Shown piece after piece: positions 1 to 11,974 of a DNA stretch of 64,000 nucleotides. Where the stretch lies: NCBI GenBank assembly GCA_001695595.3, contig MBPM02000060.1, positions 124,001 through 188,000 of the forward strand, given 5' to 3'. The stretch comes from Plasmopara viticola (taxonomy: Eukaryota > Oomycota > Peronosporomycetes > Peronosporales > Peronosporaceae). The position numbers were made by a program, and so were the translations under genes. Within the stretch, counting starts at the first letter, position 1, and every line of letters starts with the position of its first letter. The notes under the pieces are model-generated. The model had not been told where the DNA came from. It did not search any database and was given only the letters and a program-made list of their open reading frames with translations.

Positions 1-357
1 CTGTCTGGAAGCGCTTCAGCTTCAATTCCTCACTTGTTACTTCTTCCAAATAACGTTTACCACACATTATCTGCATCTTAACTTCCACATTTGGAGTAAA
101 TTCAACTGAGTTGTGGATGCGGGCAGTCGTAGTCAACATGGCGTCCATAGCAAATTTGAGGTCTCAGATTGAGTCTGTAAGGTTTATGCTCATAACCATA
201 AAATTTATGGCGTATTTAGCAAAATGCGAAGTAGTTTATCGAGGCCTCCAAGCTTCAAACGCTTTTGCTTTACCTTCGCCTAATACATACCCATCACTTG
301 GTCTTAGCTACTGCTGAGTTGCGTCAGCAGGTTTAAGTCTACCACGTGTAGCCTATC
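1..357. other. Intergenic, no gene seen
   Basis: No reading frame with recognisable protein features and no repeat seen within the window. The open frame at 111-317 has no domain or signal that I recognise and is treated as chance. Confidence 0.4.
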
Positions 358-876
358 TCATTTATAAAATCTTTTTCCCACCTGAGACGCAATCGCCGTA
401 GCGTTGGCCGTCCTTTCATCACAGAAACAATTGTGGTGCCAGACTAGTAGACCGGCTGATCGAATCGCTTTCTCGACAACTGCAACTTCATAGGGGTTTC
501 GAAGATAAGTGCTTGTTTGATCCGACCAATGCGGAGAGTAATCACGTTGACAGTGGATAGCATAGTGTTTTTGACTCAGGCGTAGATGAAAGCGATACAC
601 CGAAGACAATATGATCGTTCGTATTGTATAAAAAGCAGATGACACAGAAGGTGTGCTATTCAAAAAGAAATTTCCGACGTGATTCAATTTGACGAGATAC
701 GCGACAATCTTCAAAGCATTGCGAACTGCGGCTTGGTTGAAAAACATAGCTATGCGATACACATATAGTTGTGTAGTTCTACTGCTTAAACTGGAATCAT
801 GAATTTGGTGGTCTATTTTACATCTTAAGGTCCACGATATGACATGCCAGGAGTAAAGTGTCTTGAAAGCATTCAT
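358..876 (-). CDS. Uncharacterised 172-codon open frame, possibly transposon-derived
   Basis: An uninterrupted ATG-to-stop frame of 172 codons, long for this AT-rich region. I do not recognise the product. No signal peptide, membrane segment or clear domain is visible; residues around 45-70 have a faint look of the copia RNase H connection region (hydrophobic and basic, ending in HVGNFF), which would suit the copia debris starting about 600 bp away on the other strand. It could equally be a chance frame. No promoter motif or intron is apparent. Confidence 0.25.
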   Translation of the reverse strand: MNAFKTLYSWHVISWTLRCKIDHQIHDSSLSSRTTQLYVYRIAMFFNQAAVRNALKIVAYLVKLNHVGNFFLNSTPSVSSAFYTIRTIILSSVYRFHLRLSQKHYAIHCQRDYSPHWSDQTSTYLRNPYEVAVVEKAIRSAGLLVWHHNCFCDERTANATAIASQVGKRFYK

Positions 877-1499
877 ACTCAGACTTGTTTAGGAAGGCTT
901 CGATTTAAAGCAGGCGAAAATTACCTACGCCAAGATCCACCGCATGCCGAACGACGACAAGTATGCACAATTTGTAACATTCTGATCCCTGTAGCTTCTC
1001 GCTTCTTCTATCGCGAGAAGAGAGATAAATTACGCCCATGCGTACGCAACAGCAGAGTGCGTAAAAAGCATATTCTCTAGCTGAATCACCAGCTCAAAGA
1101 CTGAGCATCACTATATCGTACGGCTACACGATAGTTGTCTTGAATAACCTGGACTTGAAGTCAGCAAACTCGAAACGAGGTGCATTGTGTACTTTGCTGC
1201 TTTCAACTGGATTAGAAGATATGAATGTGCTGGTCAGATTATTGAGTGCAAGCACATCGAGGCGAATATGTGACAAGGAGAGAGGTAGTCGATTTGCAGA
1301 CAAAGGCGTGAAAGGTGAACCTCTCATGCAAACCTTCAATTTAGCAATAATATACTCTGAAAACACTAGCCATAGTTGGAAGTAGTGCTAAAGGTATGAT
1401 TGTGGCATCGGCTACGATCAAACCTTCGTTTGGGGGGGCAGTTCACGTCATTTTGGGCAGTGCTAAGTATTGATGCCAACTACGATCTCGCTTATCGAG
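877..1499. other. Spacer before copia remnant
   Basis: Short overlapping frames on both strands (for example 1124-1385) with no recognisable protein. It may be further decayed copia sequence, but no motif supports that. Confidence 0.3.
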
Positions 1500-2577
1500 A
1501 TGGATGTCAAGACAGCGTTTGAAGCGGCATTCTTATCAAAGATATCTATATTGTACAATCAAATAAATATGCTGGCTAAGACCACTAAGAATAAATATTG
1601 AATTTATGCGATCATTGAATGGACGAAGCAGTCACCGCGGATATTATCAGCGCTTTCATGGCTCTAGAATGCAAGTCTGGTCACTGCATCTAAAGTATGA
1701 AATTAGAAATGATCTTCACGTGAACAGCCTGATATCGGCTTTCAGTAATGAGCAATCAAAACTGACCAATCTTTCGACATGATAAACAAAAACGACCGCG
1801 ACTCCATAGAATTGGCAAAGCTACAAAACAATTTTGGAAGTCCACCTTGGCCACGCTTGGCATATTATACAAAATAGTTGCGAAGACGCCGCACGATACC
1901 GGACTCAAGTTGATCGAGAACATGTTTGAGGGTGGCTGAAAGCATGGAGATGCGATGAAGGACGTGCCTTCTTTGAGTACAGCTACCAGCTTTGTGTATC
2001 GGATAGTGGTGACACCGTTCGCTGCTGCCGTGGGAGTATTGAGTCTCTTTGCACCCGATCCGTGCCCGACACGCTGATAGGCTTAAAGTGTGTGCTACAA
2101 TATTTAGAAGCTACACCAGCACCCGGACTCGAGTACTCACAGTACGACAAATTTAGTGTGTGCAGCTACTCGGATGTATACTGGGCAGAAACGTTGAATA
2201 AAAAAAACAAGTGGCTATGTTTTATGATGAGCAGCTGGAGTATCAGAAAAAAGAGCAGACAACGTCACCGTCTTAAAAAGAGCAGCCTACATGACGCTAT
2301 CAGAGGCAATGCAAAAGGCGGTGTGGCTCAAAGTGTCATTGTGCGAGATCGACGGGTTGGCAAGCGATAACGCGATTGATGACGGCAACTAAAGCTCCAT
2401 CGTGTCCTATAGTTTTACATGCGCTCCTGGCACGTCGACATTCAAAAGCATTTCGTTCACGAGAAGGTGGCAAAATGCTAACGGACATCATGGCGTAGGC
2501 AATTCTTGCGATGCACTTTGAAGTTTTGCGAACAGACTACTAATCTAAAGAGCAACAGCTGTCAACTTGAGTGGGAG
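1500..2577 (+). mobile_element. Ty1/copia retrotransposon remnant (reverse transcriptase and RNase H)
   Basis: Read across frames, the + strand gives a chain of copia Pol landmarks in the right order. MDVKTAF, the start of the reverse transcriptase core, is at 1500-1520. A QSPR-type segment follows near 1630-1650. The stretch AAAVGVLSLFAPDPCPT is at 2021-2070, then KCVLQYLEATPAPGLEYS (about 2085-2140). A TLSEAMQKAVWLK RNase H segment lies near 2295-2335, and HVDIQKHFVHEKV near 2433-2470. The segments are in different frames and separated by stops, so the element is dead. A purine-rich tract at about 2568-2577 followed by TGTTG resembles a polypurine tract and LTR start. Established knowledge: copia Pol ends with RNase H just before the 3' LTR. 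Confidence 0.75.
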
Positions 2578-3508
2578 TGTTGTCAAGAAGACAGCTTAAG
2601 CAGCTAAGACATACGGGGTAAGATACCGGTATGACCATCATTCAGTGAAACCGCAATCATTCCGACGCTGCGGTGAAATTGCCATCGCTTACAACAGGAT
2701 TGTTGATCTCTGCGTAAAAGTCTTTGATTGGCTGACGCGCCTTAGTGGAGAATTCGATATCTAGTGTATAGGCTTGAAGGCAGTTTGCAAGCCACTATAA
2801 TATTTGCTCTTAACATTTCTCGATGAAATAATTGTAGTGGAATTGTGGCAGAAGATAAAATAAGCAGGCGCGCATCAGACTCAAGAAATTTATTTGCTAC
2901 ATAAGGGGATAAACCGCAAATTGGACTCGAGTGTCGTGTTCTATCGTCTTTGCTTTAAGTCTGGACCATTAGAGACATTAATTGCCTTTGCTTTGTTTTT
3001 TGCTCTGTTCATTCAAAGAATTTCGAGCGTCTGGACTGGCATTCGAAAGCTAGTCGAATTAGCGTGCTTTTACCAGAAAGCTTTGTGTTTGCCATTTCGA
3101 ACGACGCGTAGACATACTGTTTGAATTGAAACGTGAGCCGTCATGAGCTCGCTCACCATATTCATCAATAAATAAATATGGACATAATTAGATCACTAGT
3201 CTACCCGTACAAACCCAAAAGTCGGTGAGCGCCTAATCGGCCCTTTACTCCTGATTTCGTGTAGCGATCATGCTTGTCATGCGTGTAGTGCCGTCCTTCC
3301 TTGCTTGATCTCGTTAAGGAAACATGTATGCGATTTGGTAGTGTAGTAAAGCCTGCAAAACTATTCACGTGGCTTGATAGCCTATACATATACAATTATC
3401 ATCCAGACGGGAAGCTTTGATCTTATAAATTATACATCGGCGCAAAAAAAATATAAATTGACGACTGTTCCTAAAGATATCGAAAGCCAATATCCATCTA
3501 ATCTCAAG
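2578..3508. other. Possible decayed copia LTR, then protease upstream region
   Basis: The sequence beginning TGTTGTCAAG at 2578 sits where a copia 3' LTR should begin, but no second LTR is in the window to prove it. The rest is AT-rich spacer. TATAAAT-like strings occur at about 3424-3456, within 90 bp of the cysteine protease start; no match to the oomycete Inr was found there. Confidence 0.3.
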
Positions 3509-4787
3509 ATGGGCCCCACCTTCGTGCTCGTAGCTGCATTTCTCTTGCTTGCTCCCGCCAATTCCCATTCCCACTCCGATCTCTATCAAGTGATTTCCAA
3601 TCGTGAAGAAGGAACGTGTCATAGCTTCACGACCAAGGACGCATGCGTGCAAAACCACTGTGCGTGGTGCATCTGCGCGGCTGTGCCGTCCTCATGCTAC
3701 ACACCGGCAGAGGCGGAGCAGCTACCTCCCGCCATCTTTCAGTGTAGCAAAGAGCAGCATCGTGGCTCTTGGAACCTAACGACGGTGCCATCGACGTCAG
3801 CAGAGCTCAGCAGTCTTTTCGACGCGTGGAAAACCCATCACGGCAAGAGCTACGACTCTCCCATCCAACACGAACTTCGTCGCGGCATTTTCGAGGTCAA
3901 TGCGCGGTCTGTGGCCGCACACAATCGTCAAGAGAACAAGAAGTTTGAGATGGAGGTCAATGAGTTTGCAGACAACACGTGGGACGAGTTTCAGAGCTGG
4001 TACTTGGGCGCTCCCCAGCAGTGCTCGGCCACGGAGACGAATAGTGTCAAGTACGGGGCAGTACCAGACGCGAAGGATTGGAGAAACGACGATGCCGTAT
4101 CACCCGTCAAGAACCAAGGCAAATGTGGTTCGTGCTGGACATTTTCCACAACGGGATGTTTGGAGAGCCACGTAAAGCTCAAACATGGCAACTTTACGAT
4201 CCTGTCCGAGCAAAACTTGCTGGACTGTGCGCAAAATTTTGACAATCATGGATGCAATGGTGGACTACCATCACATGCTTTTGAGTTTATCAAGTACAAT
4301 GGAGGATTAGACACCGAAGAGGTGAGTTGAGTAGGTGCAATGTAGTGTTGATTTGGCACAGTAGGATTGCTAACTTATCGGTGGTGGGTAGACGTACCCG
4401 TATAAAGCAAAAGAAGGCAAGTGCAAGTTCAACACGTACCATGTGGGTGTGCAAGTCGACCAGATCGTGAATATTACAGCTCAAAACGAGGAGGAGCTCA
4501 AGACGGCGGTTGGCTCGGTAGGCCCTGTAAGCATTGCATTTCAAGTCGTATCGGACTTTCGCTTCTACAAGTCGGGTGTGTACGAATCGACCAAGTGTCA
4601 CTCGGGTGAAAAGGATGTCAACCACGCTGTGTTGGCAGTAGGCTACGGTGTTGAGGATGGCAAGGACCATTGGATTGTCAAGAACAGTTGGGGCCCCAAG
4701 TGGGGCATGCAAGGCTTTTTCCAGATTGCGCGTGGGAGCAATATGTGCGGTGTGGCCGATTGCGCCTCGTATCCAATTGTGGCCTGA
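3509..4787 (+). CDS. Secreted papain-family (C1A) cysteine protease with N-terminal Cys-rich module
   Basis: Cathepsin-type endopeptidase, predicted secreted or lysosomal, 402 residues. Exons 3509-4321 and 4392-4787; the 70-nt intron has GTGAGT/TAG borders, and splicing joins GGLDTEE to TYPYKAKEG in frame. I chose the ATG at 3509 because a hydrophobic signal peptide (residues 1 to about 19) follows directly; an upstream in-frame ATG-less extension would bury it. Order: signal peptide; Cys-rich segment 37-79 with seven cysteines around a CAWC core; I29 inhibitor prodomain about 104-162; mature domain from about 186. Catalytic residues are all present: Gln203, Cys209 (in CGSCW), His349 (in VNHAV) and Asn369 (in VKNSWG). 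One N-glycosylation sequon is at Asn228. An AATAAA lies 130 bp past the stop. Plant pathogens secrete such proteases, but a role in virulence is inference. Confidence 0.95.
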
Positions 4788-4914
4788 ACAGCAATCTTGA
4801 ATGCTGGTTGGCCATCTGTGGTTGGTCTCTGCAGACAATTTGCCGACCGTGGGGTGTAGTGATGGCGTCGATTTTTGCTGCCGTCGTTGAACAAGGGGCT
4901 TTGTTTTCTAAAAC

Positions 4915-4920
4915 AATAAA
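4915..4920 (+). other. Candidate polyadenylation signal for the cysteine protease
   Basis: AATAAA hexamer about 130 bp downstream of the protease stop codon, in AT-rich sequence. Its use is inferred from position only. Confidence 0.4.
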
Positions 4921-7900
4921 GATCACCGGAATGAAAGATGACTGAAATCAAAGAAATTAAACGTACATGCATGCACCTTTGAATTGGCCTTACATCCCAA
5001 CGGCGTTACTTTACGAATGTCCATGCCATAGTGCATTTTGTGTTATTCGTTTTTATGGATGAAACAATTGCATACGATTTTGATATCAGCTCTCTTGTCC
5101 CGACAGAAATAATCAAGAGAGCACTTCGATATTGCTGACACAACATGGTGTTCGCCAATCATTATATCTTGTAAGTTGCAATTCTTTTTTGTGGATTGTC
5201 ACTTGAATGAGGTAGTCGTGACGATGCCAGAAAATTCCTTGCCAACTTAGGGAAAGAATCTCTTGTTTATCCGCAAAATGTTAACAGAAACTTAAAGTCT
5301 CTACAATTGTAAGCTTGACGAACCGACTAAGCACATAGAAGTGAGTCTGAAAATACGTAGCATCAGGCTCGAACTGTTACATCGAGTTGGAAAAAGACTT
5401 TTGTATCGGATTGCGTCTAAAATAATTCAAACATATTGGAAAGAGATAGCGAATCCATTTGCTAATTATATATTGTGTGCCCTTGAGCTAGAAGCTATCA
5501 TTACACGCTTTGATCTCTTGATGTACCCAATTTTTTACTGGAAAACTTTTCTGCCTGTCTCCTCTTTGCAAAATGCCGAGTGTGTGACTTCGTCATAATT
5601 ATGACAACAAGCGGCTTTGTATTGACGTTTTATTGCTGATACTCAGTGGCCGTGATATTGGCTTCATGCCCACAATAGAGAACAAGGAAACTAAGGGTGA
5701 AAGGTATAAGACTGACACTCCACCAACTGAGCCAAAGGAGCGTCAATTTCATGACTACATTGCCACGCATTCAAAACAAAAATCAGTGATAACTGATGAG
5801 TATTCAAGCACATCCATAAGATCTTGTTTGTATCGTCGATAGGGATAAATATAGATAATACTTAAGTAGAGCGTATGCAGTGACCAATATTGTAATTTGC
5901 TTTTAAAGGCAAGTGAGGAAGCCACGACAATCAAGACTGTAGCTTGCTTCAATTGATGTCAATCAATACATTTTATGTTTGTGGACACCTCGTCACAAAC
6001 GCAAGCTTATGGTGTGACTTACTGCTCATTCTTACAAAAAAGAGAAAAGCGAAAGGGATAAGCGCCGATTATGAAGTTATATCCCACTAATGCATCCTAG
6101 AGTCCCATACAAATCAAACCCTGCCTTTGGACAAAGCCACGTCGTACTATATGCAGAGTTTGATGTACTTTTGGAATGCGTCTGATACTCATAGTTGACA
6201 GAGCTTTATCGTCTCGTCCATCCATGCCGGACCGGCATTCGAACCTCTCTACCAGCTCGTAACAAGTATTAGTCGAGCCGAAGCCTGTGTTACGTGCAAC
6301 ACGCTTGATGATCTAGCCACCTTGCCATCGCAATTCTTAAAAAAAGTCGCAAAGCAATTTTTCTATCTTCGTGTCTCGGATCGCTACAATTTAGCCTGAA
6401 CCCGCCAAGCCAAAACTGCAAAGAATAACCTAAGATCTATGCACAACTTGTTTCCAACGCAATTCATTTGTTTTTCAAGAGTGTTTACGTATGCGCGACG
6501 ATTTGGTCTACCATTTTTTAGTTCAGCTGTACATGTGAATAGACAACGAAGTAAAGTTGAACATACGGTAAACGCGCATGATATAATTTTAAAGAAATCT
6601 ATTGACTTTATTACGCAGACAGTTTGAGTCCAAGCCTTGCTCACAAATTGATAATTAATACGTAAGTTTTGTGCGTGCTGATTCAAGTGCGCACAAAATA
6701 GTCCTAGAAAACAAGGATTACAGAGGATCAGGAATGAGGGCTGAAAATTTTCACAATCGACTAGATATAGGTATACGATTAGGTAGAAAATAACACGAAT
6801 GACTTGACTGCTGCAATTTGCTTAACACTGTCTACCTTTGTAGTCATATTTTTTTGTCATAGAATGCTTTGCCCTCTTCTTGCTTCCTTTTCTCTGCTAA
6901 GTCTATGATCTTCGTGAACGACTGGTTATTTTAAAGTCCTTCTTGGTGTCATTATCTGATTTAAGAAAAGATTTGTTCGCTGCGTAGCACAAAATCATCG
7001 TGCTGAGTTCCACTAGATCGAACAATCATATCCTAGTGATCTAAAGTATACATATTTATTACTCGGCTTATTTGACTACAGTATTTAACCATATTAAATT
7101 GCGTAGTCGATCACATTTAGGTAGCTCCTTTCCAATCTTAATTCTAAGATCGTACTCTGGTAACCCTTGAGGTTGTTGAAGCAGATCGGATCACCGATCT
7201 AGTCACTACGATCCAATATGTTATTTTTCTTTGACATCGATGCAGAAAGATAAATTTATTTGCTTTTTTATATCAAAATGATGCTTTCAACCGACGATCG
7301 CCATTAATGCATTCTCACTTATAGACAGTAAGCTTGCTAAAAATGCAACACCAAGTGTTGATATTCCATCTCATTCAACACGTCAGCTGTAGAGCCTATA
7401 AGCTACGAGCAAACACCGTGGTTTCAAACCGCTCTGTATGCTCAATTTTGTTTGATGCGTCAGAGCTACGAGCCAGGCATTTAATAGCATATTCCCTTGC
7501 CTTGCTACATAGGCAAGACTTCACTTCAAATATTCTGCAGCACTACTTTGGTATCACTCATCCATTGTTTGATCTAATTACCATGTTTAATCCGCGGAAA
7601 AAACTAAGGACGGCATATTTACATTGACACTTAACGGGCTTGAAAACAGTCTCCATCTCGATAGAGTCGGCCTCACAAGCGCGCACGGAGACATTGCTTA
7701 CTTTACGTCAGCAAGGTTGCGCGTTTGATCTCTCGGGTGGCTTGATAAAAGTAGCCGTGATACATCGAGGACGTACTTAATCTCTTTGATATCGCCGTAG
7801 ACGATACAAAGCTTTCCGCTCCGCTGTCGTCAGATAGAAGAGTACTGTACAAGTGAGATGTATATAAATGGTTTCTCATTCATCACCTCTCAACATTGGC

Positions 7901-8795
7901 CCTACTACGCGCTACCATGCGCAATGAGACAAGTATTACTTATGGACCTAGCCTTCAGTGTTTGACAAGAGATTTCATAAATGTGTTTTGCCTTTTCAGA
8001 TTGAATCAAAAAAGATGGATGCGTTCAAAAGGATATTGTATTCGTTATACGTAAAGCTGAAGTGTAGTCGCGTCCTTTTGTGGCACCCGCTTTCTTCCCT
8101 CTTAGCTTTAGTAAGGACAAGTTGCACAACAAGAAAGAGAAGGAGGCTATACTTTCTGAAATAATTTATAGCGGTGTACTCGGCTAGGTGACGCATCATC
8201 GTTACCTTTTTGTGGGCAGCTAAGTATCAGTGATGAGTATGAGTACTAGTGGCGATGACTCAAAGACGATGACAGCTGTGGGTCTGATGCTCTTTCCGCG
8301 CCACGATATGATATCAACCAATTAAGTGTCAAGTATTGTCCTTTTTAAGGCCCGTGAAAGTAACATTAGCGAATATAGCGCAGCCGTCTACCCTGTAAAA
8401 GATTATACATAATGACGAAAGGTCTAGTTTGGAAGGCAAAAAAAATTTATATTTGCCAATCCTGAAGCAAGCAAAGAAAGCTGCAGTCTGTATGAAGACA
8501 CGCTTGTTAACGATAGCTCGAGAAGCTTGTTCCAGGTACGAGAAATGCATAATTAGATAAATTTAAAAAGCCCAAGGTGTCTTTGAGAATGTAATAAAGT
8601 CGACTAATCAACCTTTAAATTCAAGCCGTACTAGTAATATAATCGTCATTGAAGCAACTGATCGGGCTGGAAGAGAGGACATTTATTTGCGAGGCCTATT
8701 GGTGGGTCTAGTATCAAGACAGCTTTAAGTGATGCACAAAAACAGTCGGGCTTCCCACAAATTTTAGCCTTTCATTATCAGTGTCAAAAGTGAGA
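4921..8795. other. Gene-poor AT-rich region
   Basis: About 3.9 kb without a supportable gene. Open frames are short (under 100 codons), often start at non-ATG codons, and show no domain, signal peptide or composition change like the real genes. No terminal repeats or transposase motif was recognised. Confidence 0.5.
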
Positions 8796-8940
8796 TGCGT
8801 TTCGCAGATGTCTGTCACCTGTGAGTTACAAATTCCTTGATGGCTTGAAACAATAAAAGAAGACCAATGCGTTTCGCAGATGTCTGTCACCTGTGAGTTA
8901 CAAATTCCTTTATGGCTTGAAACAGTCAAAAGAAGACCAA
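8796..8940 (+). repeat. Tandem duplication, 72-73 bp unit, two copies
   Basis: Unit 1 (8796-8867) and unit 2 (8868-8940) both start TGCGTTTCGCAGATGTCTG and end AGAAGACCAA, differing at only a few positions. The short antisense frame here carries the same peptide twice for that reason. This looks like a recent local duplication with no evident function. Confidence 0.9.
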
Positions 8941-10828
8941 AGCCTTCCGCAAGCTGACTACTGGCTATGTTTGACGGTATCTAATTGACACTCTCGTGCG
9001 AGCAACTAAATAACAACGCTCAGGTAGCTATCAGTGAATAACCTATGGTGGTCAGAAGACACTAATTTTTTTAGGTTATTCTTGTGGCTTCGTTGTAAGG
9101 CAAAGCACTTTAAAGTCTAAACTTGCATGGACAGTGGCGCTGGTCAGCTTGCGGTTATCATTCGGTCGTTAGGAAGCGAATTTCACACGCTCGAGCAAAT
9201 CTTATCGGCTTTCAGCAGCCACGTAGACGAGCGTTTCCCGATGCGATTCAAAGTTATATTCCTCAAAAATCACGAGTATGCTTGACTTGGCTGGGGTTTC
9301 ATGTTCCAGCGGCTCTCGCAATTGCTGTAAGGATTTGCGGTGTCGCCATAAAAAGAAGAATTGTTTGATTTTGCACTTTCACGAGTGGATCAACAAACTT
9401 TATATCAATCACGGCTTGACAAGTGGGCAACAACATTGACGCCGTTGAAACAATGATAAATCCCCTGCTGAGGAATTTGATTTGGTGTAAAGACAAGCAG
9501 CAAGAGGCCATCATTCAGAATAGATTTGGAGCAATTTAATGCATGCGAAAGCTACAAGCATCTACAGCAGCGCCAACAAACGTTAGACAAGGTGTAACTC
9601 AAGCACAAATCGTACATGCTGTTTGGACTGCAAAGCAAGGCTCCGTACAAGATCGTACTTACGTATTGCACGATAAGAGCAAAACGCATTAAGATTTTTC
9701 AATAAAGAGATACTTTTTCTCGCACAATGGCCCAAAATCATTGTTGGCTCGTAAATGATCGCACGGATGGAATCACCACCACAAATCCAAGCTATGCGCA
9801 ATCTGACATCGTAGCAAAGACGCTTTTGCAGACAAGACGTACTTTTGGCTGGATTTTATCGGCGATAGCAAAACTCTAGAAACTAAAGCAATACACGATC
9901 GCTGTAAGAAATGAGAAAAAGGTACTTGATCGAGCAATCGCCGCCTATTGAGCGGATAGAAGCAGAGAAGAACCACAAGCTTTTAAGTTGAGCGTTCTTA
10001 TAAATGTCTGAGTTGTGATTTTAAAAAACTTGAAATGAATACCCACCTCCATTCAATGGCCACATCAGCGCAGCAGTGGACGTTGAGTCAGCATTGTGCT
10101 ACAAGGGCCTTTCTCTATGCTTTGTTATAACCTTTGTTCATGTAGTAAAGATGACTTTTTTAGCATGGATGCGTGCAGTGAAGATTGCACCGGGGCGTCA
10201 AGTCGTTGCTTCGATATTTGCTTTTTTTGCTCTGACTCGTACCCAACGTCGGTATTTATAAGTACGTCTTTCTCACGCGGCGACAATATAAATGTTTTTT
10301 CGGTGGCTACATTGTACAAAGTAGAGTTACACTGCCTTCCGAAGTTCGCTGAAGTCGATCAACTGAAACTGAACATTCTGGAAAAGTACCTTTTTCTACA
10401 CGCATTTCAGCTGAATATATTACGTGCAGCCTTCTTCGATACAAGGTTTTGGACTCGTTCCCATTGCAGGAGAGCTGATGTTGGCAAAACGCTTGGCTAT
10501 CCCCCTTGAGTTTAGAGTCCATGTGGTATCCTAACTGAGCGTCAGTTTGTGCTTTCCCGTTTATGTGAGACTGATCAAAGGTCCAAAAGTCTCTTTGTTA
10601 TTTGCGGCCACACATTTGACAAGCTTGTCGGTGCCAATTCAATCAAGCAATAAGCAGGTTTCTTCTAAAGGTCTCGGTAGGCATCATCGCTGTATACCGG
10701 ACACGGTCAATGGTATCGAATCAGTGACTTCAAGAAGTGCTTTTAGTGCGCGCAATATTCACGTATCACGGTCATGAGCAAGTGGGAGCTAAGTTCAACT
10801 GAAATTACATCGAGGTATGATCGGACTT
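8941..10828. other. Coding-like debris, unassigned
   Basis: The + strand from about 9120 to 10510 has several short frames separated by stops (for example 9123-9368 and 10096-10509), which suggests decayed coding sequence. It lies just upstream of a copia 3' end and may be part of that element, but I see no gag, integrase or reverse transcriptase motif, so I leave it unassigned. Confidence 0.3.
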
Positions 10829-11047
10829 GCCAACAATGCCAGCTACAAACTCAGGATCAAGCACGTTAAAATTCGTCACCGCATCGTCCGAACATACGTG
10901 GCCCGAGACTTCATCGTGGAAAAATACGTATTGACGGGTTAGCTTACAGACATGTTGATCAAGGCAGTAGGCACTTGGCGACTCGAGTATTTATTCAAGC
11001 TAGTGGCATCGTCCCAAAGCGCAGTCAGCATTCGCAGTGAGTGGAAG
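10829..11047 (+). mobile_element. Ty1/copia remnant, terminal RNase H region
   Basis: In the frame through 10859 the + strand encodes KHVKIRHRIVRTYVARDFIV, then EKYV, a stop, LTDMLIKAVGTWRLEYLFKL. This is the conserved copia tail (KHIDIRHHFVRE ... LADMLTKAL ... RLEYLR). One in-frame stop makes it inactive. A purine-rich stretch ending GGAAG at about 11042-11047 lies directly before TGTTGG, as expected for a polypurine tract and 3' LTR. It is diverged from the copia remnant at 1500-2577. Confidence 0.75.
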
Positions 11048-11293
11048 TGTTGGTATCACACTGTTATATGCATGCGGGACAGGCGGATATTATCAAAAAA
11101 AGGACAGAACTACGGCCACACCTAATAAGGTCATACGCCGTAAGCTGACGTCACATAAAACGTTCTAGAAGAATCTAGAAAGATAGACTTAGAAGAGGAA
11201 CATAGCGAAGTAAGGAACTCAATCTATTCACTTCGTTTTTACCTTGTCGAGTGCACACCTTCTCAACGCTTTCAAAGATTAAATTTTGGCCAA
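11048..11293 (+). repeat. Candidate copia 3' LTR
   Basis: Begins TGTTGGTATCAC immediately after the copia polypurine-like tract. A possible end is the CA near 11292. The matching 5' LTR is not recognisable in the window, so length and right edge are guesses. Confidence 0.4.
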
Positions 11294-11400
11294 GAATTAA
11301 AATGACGCGGGCAATGCAGCCGTCCTTGACTTGACCTGCAGAAAGCGTAAAAGGTGATATGTTTGCGAACGTTCGAGTCGAAAGACAAGCGTTAGTTTTT

Positions 11401-11457
11401 GGTTATTAAAGCCGGGGCCTTCCGCATGCAATTTAGCTACCACTATGCTATGCGCCC
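11401..11457 (-). pseudogene. tRNA-Ala(UGC)-like relic
   Basis: The minus strand from 11457 reads GGGCGCATAGCATAGTGGTA, then a TTGCAT anticodon-loop-like string and GCGGAAGGCCCCGG, which resembles the 3' half of a eukaryotic tRNA-Ala. The anticodon stem is broken on its 5' side and the T-arm lacks a proper TTCRANN loop, so no cloverleaf forms. It is a relic, not a working tRNA. Confidence 0.5.
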
Positions 11458-11680
11458 AGTGTGTTAGCGAATCCTAACCATCTAAGAAAAGCATGTTGCT
11501 TTTTTTATTTCAAATGATATGCGTGTCATAGAGATTTCTCACAGTCTTCAAACTACCTTTCTCGCAGTCCAATAGCCTTGTTTGTATAAAGTGGGTTGTG
11601 GCTACCAGCAACTCCATATATAAACAAGTCGTCAGCCGGTCACCATAGTCTAATCAAGGATGTCAATTTGGATATAAAAC
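11401..11680 (-). repeat. Diverged direct repeat, copy A (tRNA-Ala-like plus 5' flank)
   Basis: Aligns by eye, with many substitutions, to 11921-12191. Shared landmarks on the + strand: GCATGC next to a CTACCACT-type block, CCAGTGTKTT, AATGATAT, GTCCAATAGCCT, CTACCAGCAA, GTCGTCAGC. On the minus strand the unit ends in a tRNA-Ala-like sequence. The two copies are about 520 bp apart in the same orientation. Confidence 0.7.
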
Positions 11681-11920
11681 TTCGAAGATACAGTGTGGTC
11701 TTAAGATCAATGTTAAATCAGTTGATAGCTGACGTTAGCAACTTTGACCAAACTAAAGAATGTGCGTGCTTAACGCTGAGTTATGCAGTGTCACAATCAC
11801 GGCCAGTTTACAGGTGGTATAGCCCTACTTGAATCGGCTTACAGAAACATGATATAGTGCTGCGTTTGAGAACATGCCAGTAGGTGCAAGACACGTGATA
11901 GTATGTACACACCATGTATT

Positions 11921-11974
11921 GAATATGGGGCCTCCCGCATGCAAAGAGGACGCGCTACCACTGCGCTATGCACC
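11921..11974 (-). pseudogene. tRNA-Ala(UGC)-like relic
   Basis: The minus strand from 11974 reads GGGTGCATAGCGCAGTGGTA, with a perfect 4-bp D-stem (GCGC/GCGC) and GG in the D-loop, then TTTGCAT as an anticodon loop (UGC, Ala). The T-arm (TATTCAATACA) is degenerate and the acceptor stem does not close. It is better preserved than the copy at 11401-11457. Confidence 0.55.

Noticed and set aside
4643..4972. Frames antisense to the last exon of the cysteine protease
   Set aside because: Shadows of the protease coding sequence.
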